From a virus: 38,383 nucleotides of DNA. The position numbers and the translations under genes are program-made. The DNA is taken from positions 1-38,383 of IMG/VR virus record IMGVR_UViG_3300030294_000094. One strand, written 5' to 3'. The notes below the pieces were generated by a model. The model saw only the letters and a list, made by a program, of their open reading frames with translations. It did not search any database and was not told the origin of the DNA. This document shows positions 26,101-30,649 of this stretch, one piece after another; within the stretch, counting starts at the first letter, position 1; the number at the start of each line of letters is the position of its first letter.

Positions 26101-28658
26101 TCAACAGTACCGTCTCTTTTAGTCGGATATGTTGGCTGTTCTGTGCCGGCAGTAGCCGACAAATCGTCGGCAACTGGTTCTTGAACGGAAGCGGGTAGGG
26201 GCTTATTACTAATTTTTGAGTACTCTTCATCAGTAATAGGCATTGGTTCTCCTACTAAGTATTTATTCTGTCCATTAATCTCAATTTCCTGCAAGGTAAG
26301 TCCGCTAGTAGCCGGGTCAACATCTACCTGATAAGTTTTACCATCTCCTAATTCGTACTCTTCAATATCTTTTGGATAGAAGTTTTCTATTTCATTGCTT
26401 ATTACGGTTTGATCTATTTGTGATGAAGCTTCTGTCTGTGCTTGTGCTATAGGAGTTTCAGTAACTAATGAATGAATCATGTTCGGATCAAGCATCTCAA
26501 CCTTTGGCGTTCCGTCTTCATTCAATATAGGGTTTCCGTCTTCGTCTTTTGGAATATGGGTAATAACTCCACTATTCTCAACATCTATAGTGCCGTCTTC
26601 TTTAAAGACTGGATCACCGCCATTTATTTGAACTTCTTTACCATTATGTAACTGAACAGTTTGGATATTACCTGTAGTTTTATTGGAAAGATCAACTAAC
26701 TGTTGATTGGCTTGATCCTTTTCCGTTTGTACCGGGTCAATAGCGGGTTGTTCGCTTGATTTTTGTTGTTGTCCATTGACTTCATCATACTTTGCCATGA
26801 TTGAATTATGAACGTCTCCAACATTAGCAGACTCAAAAGTGGAATTAGGATCATCAAAGGAAGTTCTTTGCAATTTACTTAGTGGGATTTCTTGTCTTTT
26901 GCTTGGTACGAGTCCCTCTGTTCCTTCAATAGGCTTAGTTTCAAAGATAACATTTCCATCTTTTACTTCAATGATTGTTCCAAATGGGGTTTCGCTTCCA
27001 ATAGTAAGATCAGGTGTCACAACTTTACCTACTGTTTTAGTTTCCCCATTGCCATCTACGCCAATTATGTTACCATCTTTGTCGGTTCCTGAAATATAAT
27101 GTTTGTTTCCTTGTGAATCGGTAATAGTTTGAACATTACCGGTAGAGGATTTAAAGTTACTCAATGTTCCTTTTACTCTTTCCGAAAATGCGTTACGTTC
27201 CAAATCTGGATCAACAGTCTTATTCTTTTTGAATTTATCAAGCAAGTCATAGAAATTTTTCGTTTCCATTGTAAACGAATTCTGAATAGCTGCTTGATCT
27301 ACGTCAATAAGTTTGTTGTCTGGGGTAAGTCCTTTCGTTCCTTTTTCAGTCTGGATTAGTTCTACTGGCTTATCTCCATTCATTCCAATAGTAACTTCTT
27401 TCTGTCCTGATCTACGTGCTAAGTTAGCTTCACTCTGTGCATTTACAGAGAATGGAGCAATAGCACTAAACATAAATGCTGTAGTGGTAGCGCTTATGGC
27501 TGTGTTTAAGTAGTCTTGTGCTGTTTGAGATTGCCCGGCAATGGCATTAACTCCCATTTTAGACATCTCCATAGCATTCATTAATCCTACGCTATGAGCT
27601 GTATTTTTTAATATTTGTTTAAACGCTGAGGGTTGAGCCTTAGCATAATTTTCAAATAGTTCTTTTGCTCCACCTTCAAATGCTTTTGGATTAGATTTGA
27701 ATAAGTCTTCTATAGTATTTTGAATGAATGGCAATTTGCCTAATTTAGTTGCTCCAATACCTAATTTACCCAATATACTCATTGTTCCACCCATAATTGT
27801 GGAATAGCCAAATCCTGTTGCTGCTCGAGCTAAATCATTCTCTGGTTCTTTGTTCTCCTTTTTGATCTCACTGTATTGTCTTATACCATCACCATAGGCG
27901 CTTGCTGTGAACGTTCCGGTAATAATAGGAGTCAATGCTCCACCTGAATACATATCTGCTACAGAGGCAACAACAAGAGGAAGAATACCACCAATTTTTT
28001 CAGGGACTCCGTTTTGCTGTTTTGATACATGTGCTGCAAGAGCATCAGACTGAGAAGTGAAAACATCTCCAACATCTTTCATCCATTTGGCATTTCCCCA
28101 TAGTGAACTCATATTATGGTAGTAATCACCTACTAATCCTTCAATTCCACCACCTAATGCATTTACACCAGTTACAGCACCTTGCAAAACTCTTTCATCC
28201 GTAGACTTTTGTTTTGTGATAATAGGTTTTGATGCAGCAATCTTTGGGTTATTTTCTGGGTTAATAGTATCTTGTACCTTAGCAAGTTTCACTGGTTGGT
28301 ATGAATCAACTGGTTGAATAGCATCTTGTGCAATAGGTTTAATTGAAAAGTCTAACGGTTCAGGTTTGAACTTAGCAACCGGGGGTACAGAATCAATATT
28401 TGTTTTCGTTGTGTCAATCTCTGGAATAATGCCATAGTTTTGAACTGGCGCACGTAAAACTCCACTTGGAGTTATACCTAACTTTGAAGAGAAAGAATTG
28501 AAATCACCAACATTGTAACCAGCTTTTGTAATAGCATCGTGTAGAATCAACGCCTTAGCAGGATCAGCCATCTTTGCAGCAAAGGTTTGTTCATCTCCTA
28601 AATTATAACCGTCCTTAGTAAGTTGAGTATATAAAGCTACTGTTTTATCGTTTGCCAT
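14136..28658 (-). CDS. Giant polyvalent protein: pyrophosphatase-like, metallopeptidase, N6-methyltransferase, SNF2 helicase, LPD38
   Basis: 4,840 residues in one uninterrupted frame. Approximate order: two GYN(L/V)GD repeats (9-61); Gly/Ala-rich hydrophobic segments (~220-410); small SH3-like beta modules (~500-600 and ~1230-1280); coiled coil (~890-990); inorganic-pyrophosphatase-like domain (~1291-1421, GRDGDHVDCFIG); zinc-metallopeptidase-like HEQIH (1533-1537) with possible third ligand E1574; Ser/Gly/Lys-rich linker (~1830-1935); N6-adenine methyltransferase (~1940-2200; EPSAGIG at 2055, NVPF at 2120); SF2/SNF2 helicase (~2800-3400; GTGKT with K2826, DEAH 3016-3019, QRNGRIMRQG around 3360); LPD38-like region (~4000-4550, TNPLRDIHAG); terminal coiled coil (~4690-4840). 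Such proteins are thought to enter the cell with phage DNA and act early, including against restriction. It is coupled to portal by ATGA and lies 3 nt after an ejection-type gene. Confidence 0.93.
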   Translation of the reverse strand: MANDKTVALYTQLTKDGYNLGDEQTFAAKMADPAKALILHDAITKAGYNVGDFNSFSSKLGITPSGVLRAPVQNYGIIPEIDTTKTNIDSVPPVAKFKPEPLDFSIKPIAQDAIQPVDSYQPVKLAKVQDTINPENNPKIAASKPIITKQKSTDERVLQGAVTGVNALGGGIEGLVGDYYHNMSSLWGNAKWMKDVGDVFTSQSDALAAHVSKQQNGVPEKIGGILPLVVASVADMYSGGALTPIITGTFTASAYGDGIRQYSEIKKENKEPENDLARAATGFGYSTIMGGTMSILGKLGIGATKLGKLPFIQNTIEDLFKSNPKAFEGGAKELFENYAKAQPSAFKQILKNTAHSVGLMNAMEMSKMGVNAIAGQSQTAQDYLNTAISATTTAFMFSAIAPFSVNAQSEANLARRSGQKEVTIGMNGDKPVELIQTEKGTKGLTPDNKLIDVDQAAIQNSFTMETKNFYDLLDKFKKNKTVDPDLERNAFSERVKGTLSNFKSSTGNVQTITDSQGNKHYISGTDKDGNIIGVDGNGETKTVGKVVTPDLTIGSETPFGTIIEVKDGNVIFETKPIEGTEGLVPSKRQEIPLSKLQRTSFDDPNSTFESANVGDVHNSIMAKYDEVNGQQQKSSEQPAIDPVQTEKDQANQQLVDLSNKTTGNIQTVQLHNGKEVQINGGDPVFKEDGTIDVENSGVITHIPKDEDGNPILNEDGTPKVEMLDPNMIHSLVTETPIAQAQTEASSQIDQTVISNEIENFYPKDIEEYELGDGKTYQVDVDPATSGLTLQEIEINGQNKYLVGEPMPITDEEYSKISNKPLPASVQEPVADDLSATAGTEQPTYPTKRDGTVDYNNMTDQQIYDHTKEIKGEEAANSLIGRQVKRLQSQIQVNTRTIGKLTEETNKLLSKAKTMQEEAAIESKQEAKGISLNEELNSLNTKLNDLQSLLPKVEVPETIETPKEVNLRPEIAQLKKEQALQVQEELDNPEVKQTTAELTGFKKRIVDLGGYLDMEDYIHQAIAGGQKFKWKDGLSTEFRNSNKERLQRRNYIDEKNGLTPTEFAHSIYNDYGSNGNNGEIPGVSNMSDGEILDITNEVLRSTKSNADALNKAEGRRNIGEETFGMTPEDFKAYINFPETEIETTILDQINDDILASFLGISTFTNEQIDTLNQFITSWGEQITNDYETTTDNTNTGSKDSGTEDSPSINEESGIVQGNEGQTSPEVKNGSTVSYQGKEYTVNGITKDGKTVDLEGNGETIEDVPVSDLQQSIDIQIADQEPNLNPTEGQKEAGNYKKAHINIQGMDISVENPKGSIRSGVDSNGKTWENVMKSHYGYFKGTIGRDGDHVDCFIGPDENSTKVFVIDQVHTTGDKAGLFDESKVMLGYDTAKEAENAYMDSYDKDWNGLSDMTEVSVEDFKTWLYDGAKQAKPFADYKETPSPVSEISIEKHKSAVDLINKLEVDNGITHKATVVNGQESLLSSLKELVSDKYYQEALQYANDGETLHSVRIGDTILIDSQAQETTDDLVNSWLHEQIHIAIEETNTKKQILSIKGYEEFVPIDYANESEFSQITEAIAWQTDNLLKGKTIQDLLNGDIDMSLVPELLQKPVLESLNKITNGNIKPIAAGNEFQSVSSTGSTSGISKDGRVEDGRTAEISPVEQNQVGSKREDQVKKEKKEALFAAAKARINKNKVDFKRNSSLNTLTGGEYLKPNYKRESIDPELNQIALDLSEMIFDEGDLKFSDYAAQMIEGIGEEVKPYLKQFYELTRYAPGMEGVEKMSTPNEVAKFDIDKFDHKEYISRKTESKKGKSKDVPTQTSLFDSENDKTPSKNESDTNGLGRNIPMDGSRELTKPTSEVGRGKTERPDSTGRGENIGSPELGKTSDQQGSERIGSKGTDEPNVSTVQPGNGIKPETDKRKGNASNPEQTSGHSEVRNSRNFIIKKGIDVAPRGDVSKITANIAAIKLAKKLNESGEIATPEQMEVLVKYTGWGGLADIFKESNPRFNTLKSALTTEEYDSARASTNTSFYTPTAEVSAVWDMITKLGFKGGEVLEPSAGIGHFFGLMPEALRNSTTLKAVELDNISGLILKALYPDANVNIAGFEEQRIANNSLDLVVSNVPFGSFKVHDKNDKDLSSKFDIHNYFISKSVRKLKPGGIGVFITTSSTMDRSTALRNWVINEGNADFIDVLRLNTDTFKGSAGTEATADVIIIRKRDESGMSDYAKNVQDVVIQRETPYQEKTGNRVRDENYNYVDELADKIATMRINKYFTDFPQNMAGEMKFGFEGGNAIRQTEQRNAPIVGLKQADVISDFIDNLPSDIYAAKTSAKERTAVENNGTKEGGLTVIDGVPHFIQYGEAIPVSWNDNKVAGKSKAQVVTDYSGIKTAVSDLLEAESNDASNIEELRTNLNKVYDGFVNSYGHLSNNQKISFLRDDVDFPGTSAIENITDVSNPDSKTKTFEITKSDMFSKRVIDKQIEMKADNVADGVRLSSYKYGIVNLGYISELLDRSEDSIKKEILDNLIGFVNPSTGLVESSDNYLSGNVRNKLEVAKQDNIGGIYDKNIEELSKVVPLDLPILHIEVSLGSTWVPDKVYNKFFAETFDVQAGLKKTSTDKYFGEMKGKDNAKDQQAGIVGVISGSKIALNAMNNTPTVVTELVGYGRDRHKVKDVVGTSMAQNKQSDLEENFLSWVRSGNNTDVEEMENIYNNIFRSVVEKKTNATGFDIFVGARGKFSNPEKVDDGYRVRNIADLSPKEIGKLNGQLDKYNGQADKTGSIYTFKEEGEAKAFSREANDGAKIPMNHQKEGTLRSLETATLLAHEVGTGKTITLISTAMEMRRLGLAKKPCIVVQRATYKQFIKEIKDLYPRAKVLVPSSNDLSAAQRQQLFAKIAYNDLDIVVLYHSYLDGIPDDRGRVLQYIDEKIQEKLDLIEELKANGEESSKRLISTAEKQIKTLEDSKYDKEESDIPSKKKGLSIKQIESNRKKATSKAEKLMDRRTDNTRTFEQLGIDALLIDEAHSYKKLGFVTSLQSIKGIDVGASQKAQSLKLKTSYILEQHNGKNVVFATGTPISNTMAEMWTFLRYLLPKTELQRLNMNNFDAFVNNFGNIEEAAEFSASGKFKITKRFSSFVNVPELLSAWKQVTHTVLTEQVSNLKEGVGTPRIESGAPIDMMIDQTQPLKSVMKSIKATLTRFESMSGAEKRDNKHIPLVMFGVAKRAAVDVRLVDPKFPDDPNSKTNITVKEVLKDLDNTKEYNGTVAIFCDAYQSTDKKDGEKRFNVFEDIKEKLIKAGVPENQVAIVNDYSTDDKKAALWEKVNKGIVRVVLGTTEKLGVGVNIQERLHLLVHMDAPTRPSDYQQRNGRIMRQGNLHLDWGKTIKLLRIGVKGTLDVTGYQRLNIKGKFIKQIMEGDITSREPLEEEDIEGSDSNNFAQMMASLSGSESAMAMRLEETKLKKLLNAKQYHEGNQIYMASEIKRNKNVIKATTNTINELEDSKAKIKQLFPDGKIVSVTIGNATATTPDEIDKLINKTISKQVEKAAEALRNNPNSDITKLKTSMQVNGKSFNVNIEIEKGWMSKSSLDKTKDLSKTRIERMVSYEFPELPIINKEDVGARVQNMLADLEEVLSLSRFDRNISLRKVGVEKAIRENELYTPQIGKEFPKQAELEKSEKKYAELEIKMTDELAEIEAKEASEDVEVLDISQAIQQDLDEGDETPSYKRVSKPEPVKILDTDSVLDKLKKNREHYEATQEWQKSQLQNVAEENGEELSGISLDELNRSVNTISSKLWEGWANSALPVKKFQEFLESKGVVISDNDNYVMRLTTVPSRIEHRFDLFKSEVMKPFIDTLKAIQKNGFTYDDITTYAKLKHGPEYTAHILVRNYSAKLEAERAKIDDVTGSTDFITKNSILDQKISNFKSNVYDFMEKNDIDYSGRKAIEKRIDETAYAFISDFEKANGSLVNDFWKEAAEVSHYALNEEVRGGMRTKESAEAIKGMFDYYIPFKGHRDPTAETTWDYSMEHGDFFFSAVKKGKGRTSESDDPFSVMESTVRSAIGAAEENILLQSVRRLALKDTTGSMTVSKTWFVKVGEDEEGKPIFKIADEVPFEDTDTNETYNANLVLFQAKMKALQEKGEAYQSGGERLHLGLWIKPTNEREHEVVLKSNGESYTIRFHTSPRVPQAINGTNMRHYDGAFGATLDGIGSITRHMAGFKTLWRPAFILVTNPLRDIHAGLNLAFIDEGAAFTASVIANFRHAQASLLRRMLGKHDLSNRYDKMLNDFMVLGGKTGISKIMEIKQIQTEIEKQLKDGIHPVKKIFDIYHAISDVTENQMRLAVYISAIDKGYSSLKATSMAKEATVNFDRKGNGRNGLRELKSTYAFINVGFQAIDNIYSKSTKNNQTKRRALLAIAANVISGALLVSMLNSALASLFGWDQDKWLEDFAKRSSFARNANFTIWTPDKLIDIPLGQEFRMYHGLGMDMMMMYHGKVSVTETAVNMLKGLTSQLPYNPIESSMQGSWASAMPDIVSTSAELLANKSWLGYSIYKENQDEDAPGFTKIKTNKKGEPYAPEILVRFAKALDNVTGGDGAKAGWLSPNPDIVDHLLGGYLAGIYEQPLSLVEGALSEKEGSFIKEITPRALIKNTADIQSRNTGLNEKYYEAKDKSEKVDKLIGRNEKAIKELDKNQPDYDQKKKYYQDQIASLQTDENYEVGGLQKTIKELEKALPEQKQSQQVESEKIISGLKQNIVDLADGKTITSTTYSELEAKYNGLLKKVQEYKAKRVLGEVKENAQLEELSSKIFVSYGKLKSLNSTIDFLKKDTEKNPANKEENEKQIIELIRDL

Positions 28659-28661
28659 TAT

Positions 28662-29732
28662 TTAGAAGTTAGGTATTGTTTTTTGTTTAGGTAGTCCGGG
28701 AAGATAAGTTGATTTAATTGGTGCAGGTCTTTGTGCTGTTGGTGTAGTAGCTTGTTTAGGTACTAAGTGACCGTCTTGAATGGTTAGGTATTTATCCCAA
28801 TGCAATTTGAATGCATTATCAGGATAAGCCCTGAATGCTGCTTTATCCTGAATGCTTATAGTCGGATCAGCCATTGCCTTTTTAGCTACTTCTGCTGACC
28901 ATGCCGATACTTCTTTCTTTGATATAGTGGTAAGTCTATTATCAGCACCTACAACATCCTGCGTTTTTTCAATAGAAGATGCCGTTGGTTTATTCTCCAT
29001 AACTTTATCATGCCTTACAGTATTTGCAAGTGTTTTATCAGCTCTCGTAGAATTAGTTTTCGAAAGATCATAAGTACGATCAGAATTAGTTTTCGATTGA
29101 TTGAATGTACGATCAGAATTTGATTGAGCTTGCGCTGCTACTGCTGCTTTACGAGCGTTCTCAACGGCTAAGGCTTCTCTTGCACGCTTGTCTTTCTCGT
29201 CAGCAAGCATATATTGCAATCCGTTAGCTTTATAGGATTGTGAGTCTCTTTTGTAAACATCATTTAGCTGTTGTAGATGCGCATTGAGTTGTGGTGCTTG
29301 TGATTCTCTTTTGATAGGTGTACCGCCTTTAGATGTTGTAATTCCTTCGCCAATCAACTTGGCAATATCAGATACTACAGAAAGATTGGCATTCGTTTTT
29401 AGCGCATTTGCTCTTGGTTGATCGTAAACAGGTGGAGCAATACTATCATGGTACATTTGAACAAAGCTTTTCCCTGTATCAGCCGATTTTTTAGCTACAT
29501 CTGCAACAGTTGGCGTAGTAACTGCGGGAGCTGCTGCCGGAGTTGTGGGAACAGTCGGAGTAGCTGCGGGTGCTGTATATACTTTCGAGTTATCATATCC
29601 ATTATTATTAGCCCACTGAATGGCTGCATTATCCTTTTCAGGACCCTGTGACACATAATCAACTGCATCGGGATTGACTGTCTTTCTCCATGCATTGAAA
29701 TTTCCCTGATCTATTGTTTGTTTTTTAGCCAT
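28662..29732 (-). CDS. Putative internal virion / DNA-ejection protein
   Basis: A 356-residue protein with mosaic low complexity: an N-terminal WRKTVNPDAVDYV segment, an Ala/Pro/Thr linker (~54-75), a helical Gln/Ala-rich middle, three tandem ~11-residue units (NSDRTFNQSKT, NSDRTYDLSKT, NSTRADKTLA, ~205-235), and a Pro/Thr-rich C-terminus. There is no enzyme motif or membrane segment. Its place between the small hydrophobic-helix protein and the giant polyvalent protein, in an operon with nozzle and portal, is that of podoviral ejection proteins (T7 gp14-16, P22 gp7/16/20). It starts at the upstream stop (TAATG). Confidence 0.6.
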   Translation of the reverse strand: MAKKQTIDQGNFNAWRKTVNPDAVDYVSQGPEKDNAAIQWANNNGYDNSKVYTAPAATPTVPTTPAAAPAVTTPTVADVAKKSADTGKSFVQMYHDSIAPPVYDQPRANALKTNANLSVVSDIAKLIGEGITTSKGGTPIKRESQAPQLNAHLQQLNDVYKRDSQSYKANGLQYMLADEKDKRAREALAVENARKAAVAAQAQSNSDRTFNQSKTNSDRTYDLSKTNSTRADKTLANTVRHDKVMENKPTASSIEKTQDVVGADNRLTTISKKEVSAWSAEVAKKAMADPTISIQDKAAFRAYPDNAFKLHWDKYLTIQDGHLVPKQATTPTAQRPAPIKSTYLPGLPKQKTIPNF

Positions 29733-30316
29733 TATCCAAAGTTTTGAGTATCATCTACTAATTTGCCTACAGGAGTAGGAGTAGGCACTAATGGCGTAGC
29801 TGTTGGAGTTAGTGGTTTAGCTGTCATACTCAATGCTGCTGAACCTACGCCCGAAGCATTACCCATGAAAGTTCCCCATGCTGACTTCTTAGATTCATCA
29901 ATATTGTTTTGAGCACCAAATAGAGCGGAACGTCTAGCACCATAAGAAGCCAATGCCTGGTCTTTCCTTTGTGCTGTTATGCTAGCCATTTTATTCACTG
30001 CATCGGCATAAACAGAACCATTATTCTTTTCCTGAACGGCTGTAGCTTCCGGGGTTGCTCCTGTAATAGCTGCTGTACGTTGAGACTTTATAGAAGTTTC
30101 CTTTTGATTCTTTTCTAACTGGCGAAGATATGCTGCGTTGTCACTTCTATTTATAGTGTCCTCGTAGTATGACTTATTGAATAAGTTCTCACTATAAGCT
30201 TTTTCGTTATTTAAGTCTGCTTGTTGCTTCTTAGCTATCTTAGCCGTTTGAATACCGCCAACAATATTGCCAACAACCGAAGAACCAAGTCCTAACAATG
30301 GAATTAAGTCTGCCAT
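29732..30316 (-). CDS. Putative internal virion protein with N-terminal membrane-active helix
   Basis: A 194-residue protein. It opens with a Gly/Ala-rich hydrophobic helix (LIPLLGLGSSVVGNIVGG, residues 4-21), followed by a long helical region (QTAKIAKKQQADLNNEKAY, RQLEKNQKETSIKSQR), a second Gly/Ala-rich stretch (TFMGNASGVGSAALSM) and a Pro/Thr tail. This layout of a glycine-zipper-like helix plus coiled coil matches T7 gp14-type ejection proteins that help open the cell envelope. It is coupled to the next gene by TAATG. Homology is inferred from layout and position. Confidence 0.65.
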   Translation of the reverse strand: MADLIPLLGLGSSVVGNIVGGIQTAKIAKKQQADLNNEKAYSENLFNKSYYEDTINRSDNAAYLRQLEKNQKETSIKSQRTAAITGATPEATAVQEKNNGSVYADAVNKMASITAQRKDQALASYGARRSALFGAQNNIDESKKSAWGTFMGNASGVGSAALSMTAKPLTPTATPLVPTPTPVGKLVDDTQNFG

Positions 30317-30373
30317 AATTTAAAATTTTACGAAGTAACTTTTATTTGCTTGATTCTAATTGTTGAAAATGAA

Positions 30374-30649
30374 TTATTTTTGCTTAGCAAGGAATTGCTT
30401 CAATACATCCTCTCCGTCTGAATCTTCCACCTTTACAGAAGATAGTACAGGCATTACATATTTTACAAGTGAAATGTAAGTCTTTACCTTTTCAAGTGGC
30501 TCTAAGCCACTCCATGCTGTTTCTACTTCTTTAAAATTTTCGTCCATGAACGAAGCAATGAGTTTCTTTGTCTTCAAGGTAGTTTTATTCTGAACTCCTT
30601 TACGGTTCTGTCTACCTTCATTTGTCTTATGTCCTTTTGCGAATGGCAT
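30374..30649 (-). CDS. DUF5681-like small protein, candidate small terminase
   Basis: A 91-residue basic protein. The N-terminus FAKGHKTNEGRQNRKG then NKTT follows the DUF5681-type pattern F-x-K-G-x-x-x-N-x-x-G-R-x-x-x-K-G-x-x-N-K-T-T; the rest is helical (LEPLEKVKTYISLVKYVMP). This family is common in Bacteroidota phages and often lies near terminase or structural genes, but here it sits in the tail operon between nozzle and ejection genes, coupled to nozzle by one base. A small-terminase or DNA-binding role is possible but unproven. Confidence 0.6.
   Translation of the reverse strand: MPFAKGHKTNEGRQNRKGVQNKTTLKTKKLIASFMDENFKEVETAWSGLEPLEKVKTYISLVKYVMPVLSSVKVEDSDGEDVLKQFLAKQK

Noticed and set aside
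15775-28300. Many 60-110 codon frames on the plus strand opposite the giant gene
   Set aside because: They are antisense shadows of a frame with clear enzyme motifs; none shows a recognisable protein or operon spacing.
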